Part shown: positions 1 to 10,000 of the stretch, one piece after another
How positions within the stretch are numbered: the first letter of the stretch is position 1
Layout of the letters: every line of letters starts with the position of its first letter
Assembly: GCA_015350385.1 (NCBI GenBank)
Contig: WNKI01000001.1
Span: 5,604,746-5,668,745, forward strand
Direction of reading: 5' to 3'
Source of the DNA: Aculops lycopersici
Taxonomy: Eukaryota > Arthropoda > Arachnida > Trombidiformes > Eriophyidae
DNA: 64,000 bases
Position numbers and translations under genes: made by a program
The notes under the pieces: generated by a model
Database searches by the model: none
What the model saw: the letters and a program-made list of their open reading frames with translations, nothing else
What the model was told of the DNA's origin: nothing

Positions 1-84
<84 letters not shown>
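1..84. repeat. (CT)n microsatellite
   Basis: The window opens inside an uninterrupted CT dinucleotide run of about 42 units; its true length lies partly outside the window. Confidence 0.97.
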
Positions 85-88
<4 letters not shown>

Positions 89-1565
89 CGTGCCAACATT
101 GAGCTCGCGAATGAGAATGAAAAACTTAGAGTTGGCCGGTGAGTCTGAACTCGCAATCATTGTCATAGACATGGACTCGCAAGTCGCTTTTCGTTTGCCA
201 ATGGCTGAGCAAAAGTGGTGGATTCAACCAGCTTGCCCGAATCTATTGTTGTTTCCGGCTAGTGAACACTCCGCCTAGCGTTGGCTGGCCAACTCTGCAT
301 AGCCACTGGTTGCCGGCTCCTGTCAATACCGGGTAACCACTTGGTAGCAGCGCCGTCAAACTCTCACTCCCTCCAGTGAGTTTTTAGCCAGTCAGTTAGA
401 TTGGCTGGCTGGCTGGCCGAAGGAGAAGAAAGCCACTCGTCTGGCAACATTGTCGCCGCTACTCGTCTTAAATCTACACGCAAGAAACTGGCTGATCCAT
501 TGGCCGTCGGATTGGCCGCATCCATCGAACTCACGCAGCTACTTGTGTTACCTACAGCTACCAGTTGTCACTGCAAAGAGGCGAAAAGATTGTCAGTTCC
601 GGTCTCCTGAACAGGTAGCGAGCATCGGCCGCCGAATAAGTGAGCGAGATAGTGAGAGAAGACTTTGTTCATCTCTTCTTTTACCTGCGTGTCTTGCCAA
701 AATGGATTCCCAGTGAGAGACTTCTGGGCGAGACATTGTGGCGGACATCATTGTGGTGGCTGATGAGTTTTTTTATCAGGTGATGTAGTTGCCGTTCCTT
801 TCGTCACACAAACTGAGTTCACACTCTGAGTCTGAGTGATATTGGTTGCTGCCGGAGGAGATGATTCGTTATGATCGAATGTAACGGCAAAGTTATCATT
901 AGTGGCTCGTTAAGTAGCGGGTCGATGGAGCGAAAATGTGAAAGTCTTACGGTCGCTTCCTGGAAATATCGATGAATCACATCCTTGCTGGCTCAAAACT
1001 CAACACTATTCAATCCAATGGGAGTTTGGCATCTGATTAGCTCATCGCCTGATGGAAAAAATCACTGGTTAGTCGTGAGCTACTGTCGCATATTTCTCTA
1101 CACTTGTCACCATAATCTAGCTATAAATGATGCGTGGGGAAACATCTTTAATCTTAAAACAAGGTTGAGGTTCAGCTTGATATGATATTTTAGATGAAAC
1201 AGGTCGTCGTTTCTGTCCATGACCTGATGACATAACGGAAATATCGTAATCAACATGCTCATCTAGCCATCCACTAATGAGTTACGCAACTGCCGTCAAA
1301 ACTCAACGAACATAATGATGTATTCAATATTTAACTTAAAATTTGCTGAAATTTTATTTAATTTGGGAATACTTGTGATTCATTATGCATTGCTTTTCCG
1401 TCTTTTAGTTGATTAGTAAGCTAGCTAGTTATTGGATTGTTACTTTAGTATTGATTGAAATTGACACACGATATGATTGCCTTTTGGTTCGCGATAAATA
1501 AAATACTTATTGTTGAGATTCTTAAAACTTCTTAATCTTTTTTATAAGGTTTCTATTGATTTAGA
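85..1565. other. Intergenic DNA, no gene recognised
   Basis: Non-coding sequence downstream of the claudin-like gene. The first 1 kb has mixed composition with many short GGCTGG-type repeats; the part from about 1,300 is AT-rich and carries a reverse-strand polyadenylation-like TTTATT at 1353-1358, which could serve the claudin-like gene. No reading frame here looks conserved. Confidence 0.6.
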
Positions 1566-2351
1566 TTACACTTGAGTGAAATGAGGATATATCAAACCGC
1601 TACCCTGCGAAGCTCTACTCTCGGGTTCCTGGTTGTTATTATACAAGCCTCCTGATCTTGCAGCATAAACTGCATCCAACGAGTCGACATCTCCACTTAG
1701 AGGTCGACCATTTGAAGTCATTATAAGTCGTTTCATCTTCAACATCCTCTGCTTGAGAACAACAATTTCCTTGTAGTATAAGCTTGATGCAAATGCATTG
1801 CCTCCAAAGGCAACAAGTGCAAAGTAGAAGGCCCAATCGACGTGATTATAATCTGGATAGAGGATCCAATTCCTATCAAATGCCTTTAGATAAAATACTG
1901 AGCAGGCGAATAGGAGTAATAATGTTGTAAACATATGGCATATCATGATGAAGCATAAAATGGGGAGTTGGTATCTAATAAAAAAGTGCATAAATATAAT
2001 TGACACCGAGATTAAGCCGAGGGTATGGGAGCATAAGGCAATTGTTGTCACGGCTTGAACAAACATGAACCACGATGGTTGTAGCCAATCTCTAATATTT
2101 GTATAAATTGGATCATAGATCCAATGGCAGCCGGAGAATTTGGTATCATACTGATAGGAGGGATGCCTGTAATCTAAGAAGCACACATCCCAAAGACCGA
2201 GTCTTTTGAAGGCTGAATCGGTGAATTTGTAGGAGGATAGCCAATAGGGACTAGCAAAGGATGTAAGTAAAATTAAATAGGAAACAAAGGCCAGTATGGC
2301 TGTCCAATGTAATCGTTGGGATATCTTGAGGCGAAACTTTCCCTCAGCCAT
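1566..2351 (-). CDS. Claudin/PMP22-superfamily four-transmembrane protein
   Basis: A 261-residue membrane protein with four hydrophobic segments at about residues 17-37, 92-118, 128-155 and 171-193. The first extracellular loop has the claudin-type signature: W37, a GLW at 52-54, then C57 and C75, the pair expected to form the loop disulfide. Known relatives act in septate or tight junctions or as junction-associated tetraspan proteins; which member this is cannot be told. The C-terminal 65 residues are cytoplasmic and Ser/Asn-rich and end in FTQV, which resembles a PDZ-binding tail. I chose the ATG at 2351; five extra in-frame codons upstream begin with TTG and are not used. No intron is visible inside the frame. 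It could instead belong to another PMP22-like tetraspan subgroup. Confidence 0.8.
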   Translation of the reverse strand: MAEGKFRLKISQRLHWTAILAFVSYLILLTSFASPYWLSSYKFTDSAFKRLGLWDVCFLDYRHPSYQYDTKFSGCHWIYDPIYTNIRDWLQPSWFMFVQAVTTIALCSHTLGLISVSIIFMHFFIRYQLPILCFIMICHMFTTLLLLFACSVFYLKAFDRNWILYPDYNHVDWAFYFALVAFGGNAFASSLYYKEIVVLKQRMLKMKRLIMTSNGRPLSGDVDSLDAVYAARSGGLYNNNQEPESRASQGSGLIYPHFTQV

Positions 2352-2793
2352 CTCCTCGGCCGGCAATATTGCGGAATTCTATGAGTTTTTCCTACAATGA
2401 TGATGATGGTGGGTGATATTAGTTCTACCTTTGAGTTGAAAATTTTGTTACTTCACATGATTGGCAACATAATAATAATAAAATTTAATAGAATAATCTA
2501 GAGCCTCTCTATAAATGGCATTAGTAGTAGGTGATCAATACCTTATTTTTTTATTTGGATGGAACATATAATATGGATGGAACTTGGAATAAACGCGTGG
2601 AAATTTGTTAAGTTGCAATGCAACCGCGCCCAAGAATTCAAGGTAATGGGATGGACAATCACGCAACCACTACCTTTTGCCGCACTTGCGGCCACAACAA
2701 ATAACACAACAACAGCAGAAAAGGCAACAGCAGCGGTACCATCACCTCCACCAACGACATGACACGGACGAGGAAAAGCCGCTCGCCAACAAT
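2352..2793. other. Spacer between claudin-like gene and PTRHD1
   Basis: About 440 bp holding the 5' flank of the claudin-like gene (with a GATGATGATGG stretch) and the end of the PTRHD1 transcript. A plus-strand open stretch at 2559-2762 ends in Thr/Ala-rich low complexity and is not taken as a gene. Confidence 0.5.
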
Positions 2794-2799
2794 TTTATT
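2794..2799 (-). promoter_or_regulatory. Polyadenylation signal of PTRHD1
   Basis: AATAAA on the minus strand, about 70 nt past the PTRHD1 stop codon. Confidence 0.6.
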
Positions 2800-2867
2800 T
2801 TGTCGGTACAATATATAGGAATTGAAACACTAACTAAGTAATAAATAAATAACATGAGAACTAATCA

Positions 2868-3230
2868 CTATCTCAACAATTTCAAGTGCTTGAATATAGC
2901 CTGCACCAGCGGTTTTGGCTGTGGCGCCACAGCTAAACAGGTGGGAACATTCTCAGGTTGCTCAATCCACAAGTGGTGCTCAATGTTTGCTTCATCAAGT
3001 TTAGCTTGGATCTTGAGCAAATCCTCCTTTCCATCGGCCTTCAGAATGATTTTATGCATGTTTGCCAGATCCTTCAGGTAGTCACATGTGGAACTTGAAT
3101 GTAAAGTCTGCGCAATGGATGCAACGCTTGCATGACAAGCTTGAGCTATCATAGCACCCTTGGTCCACTCGAGATCAGTCCTCACCAGGATGTACTGGAC
3201 AATTGGTTGCTTTTGCTCATTGTCAGCCAT
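2868..3230 (-). CDS. PTRHD1: Peptidyl-tRNA hydrolase domain protein PTRHD1
   Basis: A 120-residue protein of the bacterial-PTH2-like fold. It matches the animal PTRHD1 family along its whole length: the VQYILVRTDLEWTKGAMIAQ start, the AQACHASVA helix, and the WIEQPENVPTCLAV core near the C-terminus, followed by a basic tail. PTH2 enzymes cleave peptidyl-tRNA; whether PTRHD1 is an active hydrolase is less certain, so this is a family call. The frame is open further upstream, but only to a GTG. The ATG at 3230 has a strong context (A at -3, G at +4) and gives the usual family length. A second coding-looking frame ends 43 bp upstream on the same strand, so the two may share a transcript. It ends about 500 bp before the claudin-like gene, on the same strand. 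Confidence 0.93.
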   Translation of the reverse strand: MADNEQKQPIVQYILVRTDLEWTKGAMIAQACHASVASIAQTLHSSSTCDYLKDLANMHKIILKADGKEDLLKIQAKLDEANIEHHLWIEQPENVPTCLAVAPQPKPLVQAIFKHLKLLR

Positions 3231-3273
3231 CTTGTCCTTGGGGGGCTGACTCTTATTGACTTGCTGATAATAG

Positions 3274-3513
3274 CTACCTGTGATTCTTCCTAATGAGTGA
3301 CACTTTAACTTGAGCGGATTTGTTGACACAAGCCACAGGATCGCCAAGATATATCCACTCCTCGTTGTCAGTGCGTTTTTGCCATTGGAGAAGAGAGACT
3401 TCTGCGTAAATACTACAGTCGAATGCAAAAGTGTTGAACCCCTCTTCTTTCCCCTCCAAACTCTTAGTTTCGCAATTGAACATTCCATGCATACAAGGGG
3501 GTGCCGCACTCAT
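3274..3513 (-). CDS. Small hypothetical protein, 79 aa, upstream of PTRHD1
   Basis: An ATG-initiated frame of 79 codons lying 43 bp upstream of PTRHD1 on the same strand. Its composition is balanced, with alternating hydrophobic stretches (FDCSIYAEVSLLQWQK, EEWIYLGDPVACV) suggesting beta strands, and it is less repetitive than the random frames of this window. I do not recognise the family. The weak beta-strand pattern recalls PH/EVH1-like folds, which is only an impression. The stop codon sits inside a donor-like CACAG/GTAGCT, so this could be a first coding exon spliced onward rather than a complete protein. It could also be a leader frame in the 5' UTR of PTRHD1. Confidence 0.45.
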   Translation of the reverse strand: MSAAPPCMHGMFNCETKSLEGKEEGFNTFAFDCSIYAEVSLLQWQKRTDNEEWIYLGDPVACVNKSAQVKVSLIRKNHR

Positions 3514-4177
3514 GGGAAGGGCAGACTCTGTGTGGTGTTTGTGTTTTGTTGTGTGAGTTGGGCGAGAGGGGGGCTTAAAGGGCCAAGAAGAAAATGAGTT
3601 AGAAAGTATGACTCATCGGGTTCTTTTACGCACACACAGACTCTACAGCGAGAAGGAGAGAAGAACGATAAGCTATATGGAGAAGAGAGTGCGCTAATTT
3701 GCACGAACTAGCTCGACTATTTTTCTTTTAATTCATTATATCTATATATTAATATCACTATGATAATATTACAATTATAAACACATAAACTGTAATAACT
3801 TTCCATCCAGACTGAGTTCAAACAGTACAAATAGATATAATGATATTTTAATTCCATCCAAAATAACGACAAAAACAACATCATCATCATCAATTGCAGA
3901 GCATAGCATTCATTACTGGCAAGCTAAGTCATAAATAGATATTCTATGCAACCATCCAGACGCCAGTCAGCATACAGGTTCAATGTAACTGACCCAAGCA
4001 AAATCAAATTTATAATTTTAAACTATTTAGTCAAACTTCTATGCAATAGAGGAGGTGAGAGGGAAAAGGAACTGGTGGAACTAAAGCTCAAACATTAATA
4101 GCGACAAGATAATAGAATCAACTGGGATTGAGGCATTTATTTGCAAAAAGTAGCCTAATAATATCAACATCAACAAC
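3514..4177. other. Divergent promoter region PTRHD1 / Jun-like gene
   Basis: About 660 bp between the minus-strand PTRHD1 unit and the plus-strand Jun-like gene. The PTRHD1 side is CT/GA-rich; the middle (3720-3900) is AT-rich with ATATAT stretches. It probably holds both promoters and the Jun-like 5' UTR. No further gene seen. Confidence 0.5.
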
Positions 4178-4810
4178 ATGGAGAACACAAAGCGAGATTT
4201 ATCCTTGGATTTCAACAAGCCAAGGATTCCAAGATGTGGCCAACCTGTGCCGAGCCTAGTAACTCCCATCTTAAGCTTATCAACTCCAGAACTAAACAAA
4301 TTCATCACCGACCAGCCAGAGGAGCTGGCTGTCCTGACGCCGAATGGCATTTCGTCCGTAATTTCGCAAGCAAATAACATTTTACCCTCACCTTTGATAC
4401 CCACAACGGTAAACACCAATATCATAAACAATCAAAACAATCATGAAGCGCTAAGCACTCGCCAAAGCTTTATCACATGCAATACAAATAATAATAGTAA
4501 TAATAACAACAACAATCACCACCATTTGGCTAACAACACGAATATCAGCCACAACAATAACAATCATGTCCATCACAAGCGATCTTCTGACAAATCTCGC
4601 GATCCCGACAGCGAGAAGATTGAAAAGAAACGTGAACGCAATAGATTAGCAGCCAAGAAGTGTCGCCAAAGGAAGCTAGAAACAATTGAAAGTTTAAGAA
4701 AGATTAATTCTGATTGGGAACAGAAATGTCGAAGAATGGAACATGAGCTTAATCTCAAGAATGACGAGATTGAGCAACTAAGAGCCAAACTAATAAAGCT
4801 TGAACGTTGA
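4178..4810 (+). CDS. jun: Jun/AP-1-like bZIP transcription factor
   Basis: A 210-residue nuclear DNA-binding protein. The basic region at residues 148-168 has the bZIP N-x7-R signature (N155, R163) and the AP-1-type Cys162 next to it; a leucine-zipper-like coiled coil follows to the C-terminus. An N-terminal block (LSLSTPELNKFI, about residues 33-42) resembles the Jun family segment that carries a SPELERL-like motif. The middle (about 104-130) is Asn/His-rich low complexity. The zipper is unusual: d positions read L, W, M, K, L, L rather than five leucines, while an Asn is kept at an a position. It is a single exon, as Jun genes often are. Start context AACATGG is good. It could be a divergent Jun or a related AP-1 protein; as a bZIP it is certain. 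It converges with YOD1, with 165 bp between the stop codons. Confidence 0.82.
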   Translation: MENTKRDLSLDFNKPRIPRCGQPVPSLVTPILSLSTPELNKFITDQPEELAVLTPNGISSVISQANNILPSPLIPTTVNTNIINNQNNHEALSTRQSFITCNTNNNSNNNNNNHHHLANNTNISHNNNNHVHHKRSSDKSRDPDSEKIEKKRERNRLAAKKCRQRKLETIESLRKINSDWEQKCRRMEHELNLKNDEIEQLRAKLIKLER

Positions 4811-4975
4811 TAGTGATATCAATCGAAGTTAAAACGAAAGAATTCTTCATTTGATGAGTAAATATTCACTTGAGGCATGCGAGTTTTGGGGGATTTAATT
4901 TCGTGTATGCTCAGCGAACTAGGTAAGCTGATAAGCAATCGTCTTACTCAGTTCCTCTATTTCATCGAGTTTTTG

Positions 4976-6106
4976 TTACTTCTTCTCGACAAAGTGAGTG
5001 TGTCCAGTCTTGGCCGCATGCTCTGAAGCTGTCCTGGCATCCAGGTCGGTGTTACAAGTTTCACATTTCATGGTTAGAGTTTTCAAGTCTGTAAATTGAC
5101 CAGCTTGCTTTGCCTCCTTTGCCAGCTCTGAGGCCAGATTTAATACTTCAAGGTTGTCAGTGGCAAAAAGGGTTTGAATTGGGTAATTGTCGTCGAGTGG
5201 CTGAAACATCAGAGGGTCGTAATGGATTCCATCATAGAGAAGCAGCATTCTTTTGGCGTACTGACTGTCTTCGCCGAATCTATTCAAAATTGTATTCTTG
5301 ACATCAATCGCTACTATTTCTGTTTTGTAATATTTGCACAAAATGCTCAATTCGATTGCGCCTCCCCAATTGTTATCATCAAGAATCCATCTACAATATT
5401 CAGCATTTGGTTTTCCTAAAAATGCGTCGTCGTAAAGTTCCTGATTGGAAGCCACGGTGTCCGCAATAATCTTGCGCATCGACTTTCCAATTTGATCATC
5501 AACGACACCATGAGTCAGGCAGAAATGAACCGAGATAAACAAGCAGGAATTATTGCTCGGCACTGGATTACGCAATAGGTAGCCGGTTGAAGAGCATACA
5601 GGTAAGTCGGCTTGCTGATCGCGAGGAAGTTTTCTTTGTCGTGATGGACTGTCATCGTTACTTGATGAAGGGGGTGGCAATAGACTGGATTGCTGAGACG
5701 CTTCGAGCAACTCACTAAAGCGACTCGATGCTGCTGTGGCACCCAAGTCGTCACTAACCTCAGACTTGTGATGCTTGACACTTGGCTGACCTGATGAGGG
5801 GGAAGAAGACTCATCTCCGTAATGGTGGATTTCTTCGACAATTATACGTTCTCTTGTTTGACTGAATATATCTGACAGCAGCTTTGTGTCGTCTGATGCA
5901 TCAATAATCTTTGTTGGCTGGAGGGTTTTCAAGTTGATTTTGTGGTAATCCTCTATATTAAGCATCGAGCAAACTACTGCCCTCAAATCTGCGACAGTGT
6001 CACTTGTTGTCAGGCTACTTAGTTCATATTGTTGGCCGTCATATTCAAATTTGAAAGTTAACTTCTTCGTGCCACTGTTACCTGGTGCTTTGGCTTCTTC
6101 TGCCAT
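4976..6106 (-). CDS. YOD1: OTU-family deubiquitinase YOD1/OTU1
   Basis: A 376-residue protein with the three-part layout of YOD1/Otu1: an N-terminal UBX-like domain (about 14-95), a Ser-rich linker, an OTU cysteine-protease domain (about 170-330), and a C-terminal C2H2 zinc finger (C348, C351, H363, H369). In known relatives the enzyme trims ubiquitin chains on p97/VCP substrates during ER-associated degradation. The predicted nucleophile is C188 in NNSCLF and the catalytic histidine is H295 in GIHYDP. The residue three before the cysteine, normally the Asp of the DNSCLF motif, is Asn185 here (codon AAT), which may change activity. Start ATG at 6106 matches the family N-terminus. The first 131 codons and 163 bp of upstream DNA are duplicated at 14825-15378. 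A Helitron lies 163 bp upstream of the start. Confidence 0.95.
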   Translation of the reverse strand: MAEEAKAPGNSGTKKLTFKFEYDGQQYELSSLTTSDTVADLRAVVCSMLNIEDYHKINLKTLQPTKIIDASDDTKLLSDIFSQTRERIIVEEIHHYGDESSSPSSGQPSVKHHKSEVSDDLGATAASSRFSELLEASQQSSLLPPPSSSNDDSPSRQRKLPRDQQADLPVCSSTGYLLRNPVPSNNSCLFISVHFCLTHGVVDDQIGKSMRKIIADTVASNQELYDDAFLGKPNAEYCRWILDDNNWGGAIELSILCKYYKTEIVAIDVKNTILNRFGEDSQYAKRMLLLYDGIHYDPLMFQPLDDNYPIQTLFATDNLEVLNLASELAKEAKQAGQFTDLKTLTMKCETCNTDLDARTASEHAAKTGHTHFVEKK

Positions 6107-6269
6107 GTTAGTTGGTCGTGGATGAGATATAAAATCTTTATGAATATGACAGTTAATTTTATAATAGACTATCTACCTATTTTATGCTTTCTGATTGATG
6201 ACTGACAAATTTGATTAATCAATTAATGCAATAACGTAATAGTGTAAATATTAAGAAAGTATAAAGTTA
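5715..6269. repeat. Direct repeat, copy 1 (5' part of YOD1 plus promoter)
   Basis: This 555-bp stretch recurs in the same orientation at 14825-15378. By eye I find two substitutions (near 6208 and 6250) and one 1-bp indel (near 6093). The right edge, at 6269, is exactly where the first Helitron terminus starts. Confidence 0.97.
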
Positions 6270-6744
6270 CTAGTCGGTTACCTCGGCTCCGCTCGCGGTT
6301 ATGCCTATTTTCTGTGCGACTTTTCGTGAGACTCCGCTCCGGCTCGCTCCGCTTCGCCTTCGCTCCGGGAGGTTTTTCAAGGTTTAGTCGCGTGCTTAAT
6401 GAAACTGTGCCCCTTTACTCTGAGCGACTTTTGGAGAAACTGTGCGCCTATATCAAAGTTGTGCCAATTCTCCACGTGCGCGAGGTTGGGTAGCGCAACA
6501 GATTTCAGGTGGGGGAAAAGAGTAAGGAGAGAGCGTGTGTGAGACTTGAGTGAGTAGGGGCCGCATGAATTCAGGTGGGGAGAAAATTTGTGTGTGCGAG
6601 CGCGAAAAAAGAGGGGCCGCACACACGAATTCCGTCAAAGAGGGAAAAAAGTTGTGTGTGCGAGCGCACAGAAAGAGGGGGTCGCAATGCAAGAAACGAA
6701 AAATCGAACTAACGCCAAAACGGCGTTAGTTCGATATTAGAAGA
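6270..6744 (-). mobile_element. Short non-autonomous Helitron
   Basis: About 475 bp with Helitron ends, oriented on the minus strand. The 3' end is CTAG (6270-6273), preceded on the minus strand by a GC-rich imperfect hairpin (6280-6299), and inserted next to an A. The 5' end reads TCTTCTAATA, or TCTAATA, on the minus strand, close to 6741-6744. It carries a perfect 13-bp palindrome just inside the 5' end (6704-6716 with 6722-6734) and roughly 60-bp tandem modules starting GGGG at 6557, 6613 and 6677. Both ends resemble those of the adjacent full-length element, so it is probably its non-autonomous derivative. It has no coding capacity. Confidence 0.8.
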
Positions 6745-6746
6745 TA

Positions 6747-6776
6747 CTAGTCGGTTACCTCGGCTCCGCCCGAGGT
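6747..6776 (-). other. Helitron 3' terminus: hairpin and CTAG
   Basis: Stem ACCTCGG at 6757-6763 pairs with CCGAGGT at 6770-6776 (loop 6764-6769). On the minus strand it is followed by AACCGA and CTAG. Family knowledge: this hairpin marks the end of rolling-circle transfer. The short upstream element has a degenerate version at 6270-6299. Confidence 0.88.
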
Positions 6777-7035
6777 TAGAAATTATTTTGTGCTGCCCGT
6801 TGGGAGACTACGCTCCGGCTCCGCTTCGCTTCGCCTTTGCTTCGTGTGGGGATAACACAGGAAATTTTGATGCGGCTTGTAATGCATGCCGCGTTAACTT
6901 TTATACTTAAAACTGTAGGTGCAAAAATGTAGTGTATGGAACCAATAAAATGAGTTTGATATGAGAAATTGTAAGACTAATTGTGAAGTTATTTTTGCTT
7001 TAGATTTATTAAATTGTATACAAAAAATATATTGA

Positions 7036-10000
7036 TTAATTAATATTTCGGCCGTCGATATAAGTAAGAGCGCGCCTGTAGACAACGTTCCTTGCGTGTC
7101 CCGTGAATGTATGTATGAAGAGACTCGATGGTGATCCAACTCGGGATAGTGCCACATACAATTGACCGTGGGAGAAGCATTGCTTGGCGAGCTCTATGCC
7201 TGCAACTTTCAGAGTTTGACCCTGTGACTTGTTGATTGTCAAGGCGTATGCGAGCCGAACAGGGAATTGTAATCTCTGCATTTGGACGATGAGATTTTCA
7301 GGGTGGAACGGAATTCGAGGAATGAGGACATGTTCACCACGATGCTTTCCTGCGATAATTTTAGCATGTATGACATAACCCTGCAGAGATGTGATAACCA
7401 GTCGTGTTCCATTGCAAAGTTTTGGTGGTCTAATATTGCGAAGAATCATTATTGGAGCCCCAACCTTTAGAGTCAATTCGTGTGGTGGCATATCTGAATC
7501 GTGCAAGCTGTTGAGGACCTCAGTTGGGAAAGAGGTCGCATCCTCTGGATTGCGGCACGTGTCTACCGACTTAAAAACGCGAGCTGGCGTCTGTACCAAT
7601 TTATCGAGAATCTTGGCATTGATCTCATTCACTGTAACATTGTGGGGCGCGAGAATAGATCTATCGCGGAGCCAGTCTGGATCCAACATGTTACTTAGCA
7701 AGTCGGGATAAACCTTTGCTATAAGATCATCACCAAGAGAAACGTGGGTACATATATTCCGAGTGAGAGGGATCATTCCATTCCGAGGATCAGTCCAAAA
7801 TCGACCCTCACCGATAGACAGAAGATCGGATGCGAATTGTTCGGCATTTGGATCACCCAACATTTGAACACGCATATTGGTGTGCAAGTTGAACTTCGCG
7901 ATTTTCGACCAGAGGTAGGAGGTTTTCAAGCAAGCATGAAGAGAATCGGCAGGAGTGCAAGACATTGTAACCGGTAGAGTTTGGCGGAAATCACCGGCGA
8001 GAATTACAACCATACCACCAAATGGAAGAGTATTGTCCCTGATATCTTGCAGGAGTCTATCGACCAACTCAAAACACTTTTTGTGCATCATTGTGCATTC
8101 GTCCCATATGATGGCTTTGCATGCTTTCAACATAATTCCTTTTGCCGAACCTCGAGTTATACTTGAAGTTGGATTTGGCATGCTGGGAGTCTTCAATGGA
8201 ATTCCAAAAGCCGAATGAGCGGTTCGGCCTCCATCGTAATTTGTTGCTGCGATACCAGAAGAAGCTGTGGCCAACATGATGTTTCCTTGACTCCTAACTT
8301 CTGCCAATAATAAATTGAGCAGAAATGTCTTGCCGGTTCCTCCTGGGGCGTCAATAAGGTAAATACCGCCAAGTTCACGTTCAATAGCATCAAGGAGAAG
8401 AGACTGGACCCTTTTTTGCTGTTCATTGAGCAAAGGAGTGTTTTGTTCAACGAAATCAATAAGTTCGGCGCGAGGATAAGTTCGCTCGCGTAAAATTTCA
8501 GCATTTGAAACATCGATGGGATCGCGAGTCGGAGATGGCATGCTATAGAAGGCCAATTCCTTGCCAGAAATCGACAAACTCAAATCTTCAAGCAATATAA
8601 GAGCTTCGTTCCAGATGAGATCATTAAATTGTAGCTCGAGATCAGGATTTTGACGGCGCATTCGGTTGAGTATGTCTTGACTTAAATCGTCCTTGAATTT
8701 GTCCCATAGCTCAGTAGGATTCGAAGGATAACATTGGCATAGGATCACAGCAAACAGCTCTCGCATCTGATTCGGAAGATGAAGGGCAGCTGACTCTTCA
8801 AGTGTCTTCATCCATTGCTCGTCATCTGCAATGAGTCCTCTCATTCTACAGGCTTCTTGATAAGTGGAACAAATATGACCTTCAAAAGTCTTGATATCCT
8901 GGAACGATTTTGGACCACGAACATGAGTGAGAAGTATGCGGAGATGAAAACATTCTAATTGTCGCGGACTGACAGTATATAAGCGACCAATATCATCAAC
9001 TTCTTTGACTCCTGGCCATCCTACCACCGGTTGGCCTTTGATTCTTCTCGAGAAGATGCCTCCGTCGTAAGTGAAATACGAAGGTACGTCCTGATAGATG
9101 AGGGTCTGTGCGAATTCGTCTCTGCTACATAGTGCAAAGAAAGCAGTCAAAGTTGTCGATGGCGGCCTTGGTACCTGGCCTGGTGGCCGATTTTCATCCC
9201 AAACAATCCTTTGGCCATTCTCGAGATGAACTTGAAGATGATGCACTGCGATGCTTCTTTCATGGACGGGAAAACCGAATATCCTCCAACAGGCTTCGTT
9301 ACAACTGAGGAACCGACCAATTTGAAATTCAGAGATCTCGTCGCGATCTTGCTGGTTTTCTACTACCATACCCATTATGTCACTACCCTTATAGACGTAT
9401 TTGAATAGATACTTAATGGACCTAACAGAGTGGCAAATTTCGATGTTCATATGACCAGGAAAAAGACGTAGCAGTGTTGGATTGTACGGGACAACCCAAC
9501 GATTGTCGATTTGCGTCATCTGGCCACGCACTCGTTTGTTGAAGATGCGGCCACCATCTTCTGGCGATCTTCTTCGGTAAAGAGGATAGCCATCCTCGCC
9601 CGTGAGGGTCTCTTCCATGAAACCGCGCGGATATTTTTTCGTGCAGCGGCCTTCGCTCATGCACGGCGAGTTACCATTGAGAGCTCCACATGGTCCATGT
9701 ATCATGAAATTCGTAACAGTGGCATAGAGAGCAGGATCAACTTGAGGGTCCGGAATTTCAGCGCTCAACACTTTGTCGATCTCGTCTGCTCGGATCGGAT
9801 TGGAGAGCCATATGAGCATGTGAACATGTGGAAGTCCTCTCTTCTGCCATTCTATGGAGAAGAGGTAAGCTCGAACAGGACCGAAAATTTTGTCTTTCCT
9901 CAATACATCAACCAAACAACCAACTTTTTGGTGGAAAAGTCTCGCGACTATATCATGACGATCATTTACTGTTTGTCCGTTAAATAGAAGCTCTCGGAAT

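Noticed and set aside
3507..3509. N-terminally extended PTRHD1 (213 aa)
   Set aside because: The extension begins with GTG and does not resemble the family; ATG at 3230 gives the normal length and a strong context.
4081..4431. 116-codon minus-strand frame over the Jun-like gene
   Set aside because: Antisense shadow of a clearly coding plus-strand gene.
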